Assembly (NCBI GenBank): GCA_902729315.2
Contig: LR746268.1
Coordinates: forward strand, 5,253,501 to 5,317,500
Origin: Spirodela intermedia
Lineage: Eukaryota > Streptophyta > Magnoliopsida > Alismatales > Araceae
Direction: 5' to 3'
Length of the DNA: 64,000 nt
A program made the translations under genes and the position numbers. The notes beneath the pieces are model-generated. The model was not told where the DNA came from. It saw only the letters and a program-made list of their open reading frames with translations, and ran no database searches. Below, piece by piece: positions 12,418-29,725 of this stretch. The number at the start of each line of letters is the position of its first letter. Position 1 is the first letter of the stretch.

Positions 12418-12970
12418 AAGGGTTTCGGACCCCCTCCGCTCCCTCAACTGATGGGTCTCTCTCTTTGTAAAAAACCACCGTTAAATCATACGCTTCTTCA
12501 ATACGATCTGCCGACTTTCGAAGTCAATGCAACGACGATTCTCTCACGAATTCGCTAGTAGATGTAGGACGGATGGAGAGATTTGAAAGGAGGCAGAGGG
12601 GAGAAAAGGGTCAAACCTAGATGATCAGGAAACGGCTGAGAGAGACGACGACACGGGTCGCGGAGATTCCACTCCACCAGCCGAGAATACTTAGTTTAAG
12701 AGCCAACCGAATCAACAGGGAATCTTCCTAGCAAGGGGGAGATACAGACGAAAGAAGCTCACTGTCATCCTGAAATGGCTGTGTGCACTTCGTCGTCAGC
12801 GAGAACCCGACTGCACCCTTTTCGAACCCTTCTGTGCAGCTGGCCCTCATGAGCTCCGCGGGAATCCGACCGGGCCCTCCCGCACCACCACCTCTGATAT
12901 CGCCTATGCGAACTCATTTCTGGGCCTCTTCCCAATCGTCGATTCGATCTTCTGAACAAATGAACTTGGA

Positions 12971-13021
<51 letters not shown>

Positions 13022-15068
13022 CTGTGGCGGATTAGAGAAGCACGAGGACGGTCTCATCTGACATGGTGATCGAAGGCGAAGGGAGCCATCTGTGGCAGAC
13101 TCCCTCGTTCTAAACCGGAGAATAATGGCTTTCAGGGAGAGCTGTGACAGACCGAAGCCTCTCAGACAGCGTCCACCATGAACCTCTCTGGAACTCCCAC
13201 CCCTCTATACCTCGCCCTGCATATCTACTCAAGCACCGGGGAGCTGTTCTTCTTCGTCCAAGAAGAAGAGACGGAAGTCTTCATCCCCCCTTCTCAGGCG
13301 TTCCCCGAATGAGACAATCAACTGTGATTGACCATTCTTCGATTCTCCAGAGTCTGCTTCATGAGTTGACCCTTTACTTCTATTTTTTGTCCGTTGATCG
13401 TTGACATTTTCAATGACGGGAATAGTGAGAACACGTTCGTTGGTGGACACAAGCTTCGTCTTGTTATTCTTCTTGGACAACTCTTCCTTCATTATTTAAT
13501 CCCTTTGACTTTAAAAAAGGCTGCAACTTACATTGTATCTAAAGACGAGAGCGACCATCTAGGAGAGAATACGAAGGTCAAACTCGTGCTTTCCCACGTG
13601 AAAGATATACTCCACCACCGGGCGGCGTCTGAGTACAACCTCGGGTTGATGGGAAAGTATTCGGGTTGACTCTGCATCCTCACCCTTTGCCAAGTCTACA
13701 ATGTGCAGCGGTTGACCATAATCCCTCTAGTTGACCAGCTATCAACATACACCGATGAATCTCGAAGTCAACCGTGTCCGAGATAAGTTTCATAGACCTA
13801 TGATCTTCCTTACCAACACAGAAGCTTCGATTTTACAGGACTATAGTTTTATTACAATAAAAAATTACAGGACTATAGATTTTACAGAAGCAACAGATCA
13901 CGTAATTTCTAGAATTCGTCTAAATAAAATAGGTGTTAATTTTCTGAAAGATTTTTAATATGGATCACCGAAACTACTATCAAGGGCTTTTGAACCACAT
14001 GACGAGGGAGTTTATTTATGTTCATTTAATTGCTATTTAAATAAGAGATTGCGGACAAACTCTCACATGCGAGATAATAAAATGCGTGGATGGGTCCTGG
14101 AGAATGGGAGAGGTGTCAACTAGGAAATGGAGGACGTGAACAGAAGAGGGTTCGTTGACCAGGGGCAATTATATTCCGTGTGTATTAATTACTTTATATA
14201 TGGAAAATATAGACGCGGGGAGAGAGAGAGAGAGAGAGCAGCAGGAGCAGAATTTAAAAGATGACCTAATTTAAAAAGGTGAGTGGGAAAGTTCAAAGGA
14301 GGAAGAAGCGAGGGGAGTCAACATACACGAAGTGGACCAGACATTGGGCCCACTTCTGGGCTCAGAGGAGGCCGACGCGATCTTCTGCCCCACGCCGTCT
14401 TCTGAGCAACCGGGTAAGCCGGGTTAACTGTGGGTGATTGAATTCGGAGACCGTGGGTTGACTGAGGCGTTCTAGTTTTTCTAACGGACGATCTCCGATG
14501 TATTTCGCAACGTACCTAGATATGATCTCTCCGTAACTACCCCCACTCTCTCGAATATTTAACAAGCTCATGCCCATTTCTAATATCTCATGCTTATAGC
14601 CTTGGGGTATTAATGGTATTATACACTCCACACTCTTTCTCTCTCTCTCTCTCTCTCTCTCTATCTCCCGCCAGTTTACCCGTCCTTCCTGGCTCTGAGA
14701 TTCTCTCTCTCTCGTCTTTTTTATTTTGTAAGACCGAAAATAAAAAGACGATGAAATTAGGAAAGCGAGAGTGACGAGGAAAGGAAGAGAACGGAAATGA
14801 TTCCCACGCTGCAGGAGCGGAGATCCATGTGCCCCGCCGCGTCTACCTCCAGAAAGCTTCCTTGCGCCGGCCGCTAGGTTTTTTTACGGGAGGGACGGGG
14901 GATTGAGAAGGAAAGAGATCTCTCTTCTGTTTTTATCTAGAAATCGTCCGGCATCTATTCGTTGTCGCCACAGTTTGCTCTCTCTCTCTCTCTCCTTCTC
15001 GCCGGAGCGTGGGACTTGAGAGGACAGATTCTGCGAGAGAGGGGGAGTGATTGCGTGTAGGAGGCGTG
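12418..15068. other. Intergenic region upstream of the BAR-like gene
   Basis: No supported gene. Contains a perfect CT run (about 12974-13018), further CT or GA runs at 14219-14238, 14635-14661 and 14974-14993, a cluster of TTGAC W-box cores between 13327 and 14460, and a short duplicated segment TTACAGGACTATAG at about 13833 and 13865. The minus-strand frame 13229-13492 (87 codons, hydrophilic) is discussed under findings. The last 150 bases are probably the leader of the downstream gene. Confidence 0.5.
12974..13018. repeat. (CT)n microsatellite
   Basis: Uninterrupted run of about 22 CT units. It falls in intergenic sequence between the MGCG gene and the BAR-like gene. Confidence 0.95.
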
Positions 15069-18000
15069 ATGCCGAAGCCTTCGTTGAAGAAGCTGTGGGG
15101 GCTAGCTGCTCACCACCGACCGGATTCCAAGGAGAAGAGGATGGATCTATACCCAAATCCCCAGATCGACGAGCTTGCGCAGGCCTACCAGGTTTGTTGG
15201 ACATCCCTCTTCCTGCAGAATTCTTCCTGTAATCAACGTTCCGGTTTAACCGTGGGAGGAAAATGGAATGAAGAGCAGATCATCATATTTGTATAATAAT
15301 CTGGATAAATTTTGAAATTCTTCTGTTGTTGACTGGTTGTGCCTCGGAACCCGTTTTTCGCCTTGAACTGGAAGCAATGCTAAGACGGAATTTGTTTCTA
15401 CCTGTTTCTCGGTTAAATTTTATTTGTGATGATGTTTTATGGCACTTTAAAACCTTGCACGATGTTATGATTTCATGAACTAGTTGTCCAGAAACAAAGG
15501 CATAATGATTACGGTGGGCTTAGTCTTTTGAATTTTCCATTTAGTGTTGTTATAGACTCGCTCTGAATTTCTGTTGGACCTAACTGTCATCAGAAGTCGT
15601 GAGTACACCTGTTGCCTTTCAAGAATTTGGATACTTTTTGTATCAAGATATTTTTAGAATTTTGGAGAGGTAAATTTGAACTTCATTTTTAATCCATCTC
15701 GTATGACGGAATATTACTGCTAGAAGGCATCGTTGGTATTGACAAGTGATCAATTGTCCACCATTGTGAAACTATGTGAATTCCCTCAAACCAATCACGA
15801 TTCCGGTCCCCATGTCTGTTGGTGGTTGCCGATCGATTATCTAACCTCTAAATAGATTCTAAAAATATAATGGATTAATGACTTTAAAAATCCTCCCAGA
15901 CCATACTCTTGAGAATGAGAACCTTGTTCTACGTTGGGTTCTGCTAGAAAATCGATCCCTGCTTATTAAGAACTAATATTCAGAAATTTCTGTACTTAAT
16001 GACTTTTGTTGGTTAATAAGATCTCTGCATATTCTTTCCGACTCGCCTACACTTGTTTTGATTTTCGTGCCTTGATAGTTTTCCGTGGTATTGTCTCTAT
16101 CATCCTTGTCATTGTCTATGAATGTCGAATTGGATTGATGGCTTTGATAATCAACAAACATGGTTAAAGGGTGCCTGTTATGAGGATCAAATATAATCAA
16201 AGACAGAGCTTAGGTGTATTTTGAAGGGTTGAACACAATTATTTTAAAAAATGTGACTTTTTATTTTATGTTTTGTAAATTATCACCTTCTGAAGGGTAA
16301 CCAAAATGTGGATATTTGGATCAAATTCGGGAGTAGAAGAAAATTTTTGGATACTTATCCTGGGAGTTGACCTACTAGGCGTTGGGGTCCAACTCAAAAT
16401 AATCGGCATAGAAATTTGGATGTTAAACAGAAGGACATCCTTATAAGTTCTGAGAAGATATCTTTATAAATGAACTTCTTGTATACACCCTGAAACTGGC
16501 TCTGTTATACTCGAAAAAGCAAACGTTTTGATTATTATTATTCTTATTCTTATTCATTACTTTGTATTGAAACGTGTCATTATACTTGAAACGTGCATGT
16601 GATAATGAAAGACCTCCTTTGCTTTCGTGGAACATGCATTGTAACCATCTATATTTATTTTTAATTGTCTTTGTCAGTTATTCATGTACGTTTCATGACT
16701 GTTGTGGTGAACTTTCTTATTTGTTGTAAACTTTACAAGACGCAAAAGAAGAGAGAATATAATTATGAATGAATTTCCCCATTGTTTTATGGCCATCCTC
16801 CTATTATTGCTAGTCTTTCGACAACCTTTTTCTGCCAAGATTTTGAGAGCATTGAGTAGAATTATGAGTAGCCCACAGTGTAGTTATTTAAATTATGAGC
16901 CACAGGGATCATGGGCGTGGGAGTTGAAGCTTTGCTGTTGAAGGGCAGCCTCGTTGTTCGTTCAAAAAATACACTGGATATTTAAGTGCTAGAAGCTTAT
17001 GCCTGAACAAAAAAATATCCACCTTGTCTCGTAGACAATGGTTATTTTTATTCTTTGTTTTTAACGGCGTCTCATCTTAGATCTGCTTGGTAATTTCCTT
17101 CTTTCCAGGACATGCAAGATATGAAAGACTGTTATGATAGCTTGCTATCTGCTGCGGCTGCTACTGCAAATTCGGCATATGGTACATCCATGTTTGATCC
17201 TCAATTTTCATCATTATCATTGATGAAAATTATCAATTTCAAAGAGTGGTCTATCCGCTGTTTTGATGTTCTTCTTTGTGTCTTTATTTTTCTCATGCGT
17301 GAGGTGGTGAATATTATCCAAGTCTCTAGTTTTGCAATCTCATGGATCCGGGTGGCAACACCGAGTTTTATCTTTTGTTTATGGGCTAGTATTGGTGGTC
17401 TTGATGTAGCTTTGATTTGGGGTTGGGAAACTAGCGTAATGAACTTAATTGTAGGGGAGAAGAAATTAGCCAATAGAAAGACAGAGAAATTGGATACAGG
17501 ATTTCTTTTTGACATTTTAAAAAGGAAAATAATCAGTATCATGCTTAAGTTTTCTTCTTAGTTTATTTAACCCAGAACAGGCTTTAATGATGGTCGAAGA
17601 ATCAAAGATGAAACAGGTGTTCTCAGAAAAATGGTAGCATCAATATTAGAGGAATGATGCTGAATCAAACATGAGGAAGCTTACCAGGTGTAACAGGCTA
17701 ATCCAGCTTTCACAAATTGGTCAGCTTTTGGACATCAAAGTCTGGCGTTCACCTCTGGTTCACCAGTGAAGGTGTCATCGTCGACTGAAATGTGATGTAT
17801 GGTTGAAGCGTGCGAATTTACTCTCCTGCTACTTAGGGAACTATTTCACCACCTTTCGGTGCGTTTCTACCTGTGGCTCAGTTTTTTTTCTCACCTGTCG
17901 CCGGATTAAAATGATATGGACACGATTAATTCGACGGGATTTCAAGAAAGATGATAGTATTTGAATATCTTAATCTTGATTACTTGATGTAAGAAACATT

Positions 18001-21000
18001 AGCTGAATCAGGATAAATTCAAAACTGTTCTTCTGTAATTTGGAAAATGGGAAGGAACAGTAGTCGGCAAGAAGATAATAGTAATGGCTATTGTCACTTA
18101 TGTACTAAAGTGGAACTGTGAAATAGTAAAGAGATAGATATCTTATAAAGGTACTGTCTGCTGAAACAGTTAGTCTCTTTCTTGCTCCCATTCATTGTTG
18201 GGTAACCTTTGCATGCTTTCAGATCATGTTTATATCTATACTCTATTATGGGTGTTATAAATGTTCAGAATGGGAATGGAATATTTTGAATTAATATCAT
18301 ATGGGTGTCACATTATTTTCTTTGACTCATTAATTATTCTGGAATTTTCTTTTGTAGAATTCTCAGAGTCCCTCAGGGAATTGGGAACATGTCTGCTCGA
18401 GAAAACTGCATTGAATGATGATGAAGAAACTGGTGAGTACAGCAGGAAATGTTGTTTGATAGATATTCCTATTGAACATGTGATAGGTGCGTTTGTGATG
18501 TAAATAACAGATTAACCGTCATTAGGGATCAGGTTAAGTTACCATGAGAAGGTGTAAGTGTTAATCGTCTGTTGAAATTCTTTTCTCTTCCTTAACCCAA
18601 GCAAACGTGAAGCCAGATGCAGTGTTTTGGTAAATTTTATGTCCACTCGTTGAGATTTACTCTTGCAAGGATGGTAGTGTCTGTTTGGCCGGCAATTCCT
18701 TACATGAGATTTTTTCTTTGTGGTAATGGAATATATCAGAGGCTATTTCCCACCCTGTTTTGGATGGCCTAAGGCACAGTCATGAGTTCGTTGAGGTTGA
18801 AAATAACCTAAACACTCTTTTTATCCGATGAATTACCATTCCTAAGAAAATTCAGCTTATCGTGATTTATGTTTATATTTTCTTGTCCCTGAAATGATTC
18901 AACCCCATCCTTCGATTTTTTTTTGCATCTTGTAGATAGCATCATAAGGTTTAAGTGGTTTCAGCAATGTTTTTTTGTGATTAAAATCAAATTTGACTCG
19001 CTACTCTTTTGATTACATATGAAATTTGGTTCAGGTTTTCAGTAACTTTGTCTCGGTTTTAGATGTTGGTATCTTCTTTCGATTGGGATAGACTTGAAAA
19101 CTATCACCTCAAAATATATATTTCTTCTCAATATCTTATTATTATTTTCTAGTTGGTTTGTTTTCTGAGTTTACTGGTTAACTGGTACTTTTCGCTTTGG
19201 TTACATCAACCTGCAGGTAGGGTTTTATTGACGCTGGGAAAGTTGCAGTTTGAGCTCCAAAAACTTGTTGATGGCTATGTAGGTGTTGATTGCTCTTTGC
19301 ACAGGAGCTCGGCTCAATAGTCATGAATTTTAAACTTTCAAATGATAATGTTTTTAATATATAGATGGATAACGGCCATTGTTGTATATCTTTCAGCGTT
19401 CCCATGTTACGCAGACAATATCAACTCCCTCAGAGTCTCTTCTTAATGAACTTCGAACTGTGGAGGTTTGTTCTTTTAATGCTATGTTTTTCTTGTCTCG
19501 AAGATGATGCTGGACACTATTAAGTGTCAGTTAAATGGATGAATTATTGTAGAATTTCTTGGGTATCCCGTGCACCTAGAATTGACTGTTGTGCGGTTTA
19601 CTTTAATTTAATTGATGTGGTCCTTGCTTGTATATTTTTTCTTCTTTTTGAGGGTCAAAAGCTTGACCTAAGAAAAGAAATAGGGAGGTATTTACCCTTC
19701 CTTCCCTCGTGTGTACCCACCTTTACCTGAGGTTATTTTAAACAATGGAAGGAAAAATCTCTGCTGAACAAGAATCTTGGTTAAACCTCTTCAAAACTAG
19801 GAATTGAAGTATATGTTCAAACTGTCTTAACAAACTGTTTCATCCTATTAAACCATCTATAAACTTCTTTTAGCTGAAAATTGGGCTAAGTCCCTATAAG
19901 TTATACCGGTTACAATCTCTGTCTGGCTCAAATTTGTTTACTAATCTAAGTTTGGACATTTAAGTGGAAATGTTTCTAGATTCTTTTCTGATGTTTAAGA
20001 ACTTGCGCATTCAGTCATGAAATGAAAAATGCAACATCTTTTATATTATGATGCCAATAGAGATCAGCATTTTACTCCAGAGACAATTTTTATCTCCCGT
20101 TCCCATTTCTTGTATTCCATTGACACTAGTGACATTTTTGAATTGAAAACTTCTTATCAGAATTCTTCCCTTTTTCATGTCTAGTGTAGCCTTTTCCTCA
20201 TTGTGATTGGTATCACGCTGATTTGTTGCTTGTGTCACTTTGAAGGAGATGAAACGTCAGTGTGATGATAAGAGGTAAGAGAACATTTGTTTACTTATAT
20301 TTTCCATTCAGTGATCATTTTTATTATTTTCTTTTCAATCGAGTTATATTTTTTTTCAGAGTTTTATATGAACACATGGTCACAACTCAGAGAGAAAAAG
20401 GAAGGTTAAAGAACTCGAAAGAAAGCTTTTCACCACAGCAGTTGCAAGATGCTCAACAGGAGTACGATGAAGAGGCAACTCTATTTATTTTTCGTTTGAA
20501 ATCGTTGAAGCAAGGGCAATCACGAAGCCTTTTGACACAAGCTGTGCGACATCATTCTGCACAGGTTCTAATGCCTTCAACTAATTTCCTCTCTTTCTTT
20601 CATGCTTGACTGAGTTTTTAAAACTTATGCATTTTTCCCCCTCATTGGAAGCAGTTGAGCTTCTTCAGGAAAGGAATCAAGTCCCTTGAGGCGGTCGAGC
20701 CGCATGTTAAACTGATTGCTGAAAAACAGCATATTGATTACCAGTTCAGTGGACTTGAAGATTACGATACAGATAGTGATAATAATGATGAAAGTGTTAA
20801 TGATCAGCATGACGCTAATTATGATGGAGAGCTGAGTTTTGATTACGGGCAAAATGAACAAGGTGCTGATGTTGTTTCAGCCTCCAGGAACTCCATGGAG
20901 GTGAAAGAAGCTACCTTTGTTTTTGTTATATCCTTGACATTTTTTTTCGTAAATAGTTGAAACTCGTTGTCTCAACTCCCACTCAACCCCCACCCACCCA

Positions 21001-24000
21001 CTGTCACACACGCACTCACAAACACAAAAAAAAAACAGAGAGACATGAAGGAAACCCTTGTTAGACATCTCAGAAGCTATCCCTTCTGAAAACACAGCCA
21101 CTTTTCGCAGGTGGGGAGGTTGGGGTTTGGTGAAATGTACGAAAAGCTTTCTATTTTGCGCAATACCTCACATTTGTACAATGTTTAAGTCTCTTTATTG
21201 AGATTATGTTGAAGACTAGGTAGATAGTGCTTACTACAACAGTTGGGGAGCTATGCATGACTATTGGATCGTTTCTGATACGTGTGCTTAATGGAAAACT
21301 TATGTAATTTTTCAGTATTATTAGATGCACAATGCTATTTGTCAACGAACAGTATACAACTTTCACAGAGTGCACAGTTATCGTATTTGCCTGTTCAAAG
21401 TTTATGTAGAACTATACTGTTTCTGTAATACTTCGTGTGCACAGTTCTTATTTTGATTTTGCATGTTATAGTGGATCAAGTTTGATTTCCTTGAACTTTG
21501 AACTCAAAAATCATTAACTCATTTCTAATGAAAAGTGTTCAGCTTCTTGTGCTTCTTCCATTGATGGCGTATTATTTTAACGATATTTACATGTATTTTG
21601 TATGTTAAAAGTTGACAATCAGTTTAGTGCATTAGTATGCGTAGGGTTGACCATGATTTGGTTTATATATTTCTTAGCAGATATTCTGATCCGTCCGCTT
21701 TCAGAAATAAGTCATCAGATATACTGCCTACAACATACGAGACGTCCCAGTAGGGTTTTTATGTAATTCTCTGAACACATCCATGTACGATCTATGCCAC
21801 CAGCAGTTGGTCAGCCCCCGTAAAGATGTAGAGTCCCTGCTACAGTGAAAACAGGGGAGCACAGAACAGAAACCTTTTCAATTCAAATGATTAGAGTTGT
21901 TGTTTGTAAATGTACACTGCATTGTTCAGAAGTGATCTCAAATATTCACATAGATAACACTAGAGAGGTTGAGGATAGTCAAGAGAGATAAAACATATGC
22001 TCATGGTGGTGAGTTGAAGAAGAAGATGCATGCTAGTAATTTTCTGTTTTCGTGAGGTGGTGTTGAAGGAGCTACACTACTGCAACGTGAATTTGACCGG
22101 AAAGTCCAGGTAGAGCAAACTGAGCTGATGTGATGTGGATGAAATTGTGATCTGCTTCCATTGATGACAAGAATGCACGACTATAGAATTCATACGTTTC
22201 TTTGAAATGATGGCATTGTCCCAATTTATTTCGGACAACAAAGTCGTCCTATCGTATTAGGGTGTTAGATAATTCGTATAAATAATGAGATGCAAAAAGT
22301 AGAAGCTATTCTCTTTTTCGTTGTTATGAGTATTTCATGTTTTCATGAATTGGCGCATCTCGCAGAAATAAAAAGTTGTGAATAAGAAAATATTTAAAAT
22401 CCTTAGTAACTTTAAATAAGAAGCTGTTTGATAATCTAACATAATCTTTTTAGCGATGAATTCAGCATTTTTCCTGCTATTCAAACGCCAGTTGAGATGC
22501 TTGTTTTCATATTAAAATGAATGTGGTGTAGGATTTACATTTCAGAACCTATTCTCGTTTATCCATCTTGATTCCCATGTCAATTTTGACAGTTGGATCA
22601 GGCAGATCATACATCTACCGCAGTTTCGACCATGGAAAATGCTCAGGTAAAGCGCTGTTCCTCCATGCCGCATATTTAAGCTTGCACACGATTATCATGT
22701 CAAATTGGGCTCATTTCATGTATTTGTGAGCAAGATGGCTGCTGATATTACTTTATATAAGAAGGACAATCAGTGATGATTAATTGATATAATGACATAT
22801 AGTTGTACCCCATGCGTTATGCACATCCAAGCACTCTGTTGCTTGCGAATTCTTTCGTGGACTGATTGATATGATTTGTAGCTGGCACATTCAAAATTAT
22901 CGTATTAGCAACTTGTTCTCGAATATCCAAATTTTATTTTTTTGTTGAGCTGTATCCTTACCCAAATCTCAGGAAACGTGAAATAAGAAAAAGGCGCATG
23001 GAAACTTAAAATAAACGTGCGCTTCATTCACAGATTGCATTCACGAGATGATGCTTTCTGAATGCAGAAACATTCCTATGAAATAAGTTTTCTGTCATTA
23101 TTTCCAAGTTACTCTGTACTAAACGGGGAATGGAAATCACAACTGACTCTCATCTGTATTTCTGCAGGAAAATATAGACAGAAGCCAGCCAGACTCGCTT
23201 TCATTCAGGAAACCTCGACCAGGGAGTCAGTCGGCGCCCATTTTTCCTGAGAAGAAAACCGACTCCACTGAAAGGATCAAGGAGATGTCCTCCTCGTCGA
23301 CGAAGAGGTTCCACACATATGTGCTCCCTACACCCATTGATTTGAGAAGCTCAACTTCACCATCCCCTGGAAACACAGCTCCTGCTCCCTCGAAGCAGGT
23401 GGATCCGGTGGGCGGTTGGCTGGCACAATCATGGCATTCATCCCCTCTGGAGCCTCCTGACAAGCATCCGAGGAAATCCTCTGCTGATGCTGCACAGTCG
23501 AATGCCGTCCAATCACCCTCAGTACTCAAAGAGAGCAACACCAACACTGCAGCCATTAGGAGGCCGCCTCCCTTGGCCGAGGGCCTTCCTCTTCCCCCAT
23601 CCAAGGAACGGTGGGATCACTCGCCCCATAGCATTCCTCCCAACTCTGATCCTAAAAAGTTCAAGCGACAAGCTTTCTCAGGCCCTCTGCTGAGTAAAGG
23701 GTGGTCAAGTAAGCCCCTCTTTTGCGTTCCTTCTGTACAGCACCAGGTAGTCTCCCCGATACCCCCCCGTGTTCCCACACGTCCACGATCTGTATCTCCC
23801 AAGGTGTCACCCACCGCCTCCCCCCCTCTGATGCCCTCCCCTAGAATGAGCGAGCTTCACGAGCTTCCCAGACCTCCGAGCATCTCCTTGGACCACCCCA
23901 GGCCCTTCGTCTTCGTCGGTCATTCGGGTCCTCTCGTCTCCAGAGCTCAGGACCCTTCTGTAGGAGGCAAAGCTCCTCTCTTTGCAGCAAGGATCTCATC

Positions 24001-24253
24001 TCCGTTGCCGACGCCTCCGGGTGCCATGTCACGGAGCTTTTCCATACCCTCCAGCAGGCAGAGAAGCACACTGAACGCCATGAAGTTGATGGGCAATTCT
24101 CCTGCCCAAGATGCAAACGAGGAGATTTCTTCACCGCTCGTGAGACCCATGTCCTTGACAAATCGCTGGCCGGACTCCACTGCATCGGAACCCGCTCTGC
24201 ATCCCGCGAAAGGCAGAGGTAAGCCATGGCGCCTTCCCTTGACAAATTATTGA
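15069..24253 (+). CDS. BAR-like hydroxyproline-rich protein, At2g33490 family
   Basis: Ten exons: 15069-15191, 17109-17181, 18358-18432, 19217-19278, 19397-19465, 20246-20274, 20360-20564, 20655-20900, 22593-22646 and 23168-24253; about 673 residues. Phases agree at all nine junctions. The N-terminal 260 residues form an AH/BAR-like helical domain: DELAQAYQDMQDMKDCYDSL, SAAAATANSAYEFSESLREL, EKTALNDDEE, LGKLQFELQKLVD, PSESLLNELRTVEEM, FSPQQLQDAQQEYDEE and LKSLKQGQSRSLLTQA. It is followed by an acidic stretch (about residues 265-295) and a Pro/Ser-rich tail with SQSAPIFPEKK, YVLPTPIDL, RQAFSGPLLSK, MSELHELPRPP and SRSFSIPSSR. These blocks match the Arabidopsis At2g33490/At5g41100/At3g26910 family almost in order. 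BAR domains sense or shape membranes; no biochemical role is established for this plant family. The C-terminus is uncertain because a GT donor at 24222 could end the frame differently. Confidence 0.92.
15192..17108 (+). other. First intron of the BAR-like gene
   Basis: 1.9 kb, AT-rich, no recognisable coding content or repeats. Its position directly after the first 41 codons (ending in AQAYQ) is supported by continuation into DMQDMKDCY at 17109. Confidence 0.6.
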
Positions 24254-24739
24254 GTCCTGCCCGATCACTCCTCAACTGTCTAATGGATGCCATCGGCGGC
24301 TGACACTTCCTGCTGAACTTCAGGTGGCTGAGGTGGAACCGGCCTCTTCCTCCGAGGAGCGGACCTTTCATTGATCCCCTTTTTATATATATATATTCAT
24401 GTATATAACGATCTGTGAATTTTCGGCCCGATTGTCTCTTCTTTTTTTTGGAGGAGTTCGTTATCGAGTTTTGCGAGATCAGTCATCGATTGCTTCGAAA
24501 TAATGTAATCCTCTCCCCGTTGGCATAATGGTCGTCGGCGACATGTTTGTTCGATGATGACCCCCTCTGGCGACATGTAGGTCAGCGGAGCTCGAACCTC
24601 GGGGGTTTGACAAAGCGAGTCCATTTCAGCAAGGACCTCAGTTCCATGGATTTTTCCTTTTGACTCCTCCGAAAGGGGAAGGAAGATGATGCCAGCAGGC
24701 CCCAAGCCTTCTTTTTAACGGGAGTCATACATGAGATTA
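24254..24739. other. Convergent 3' regions of the BAR-like gene and UBC27
   Basis: The two genes end tail to tail 486 bases apart. An AT run (TATATATATATAT, about 24385-24397) and a T run (24442-24449) are present. No coding sequence beyond the possible alternative last exon of the BAR-like gene. Confidence 0.5.

Positions 24740-29725
<4,986 letters not shown>

Noticed and set aside
17112-17561. 149-codon frame continuing from BAR-like exon 2
   Set aside because: This is intron read-through; the GT at 17182 and the matching exon at 18358 restore the family sequence.
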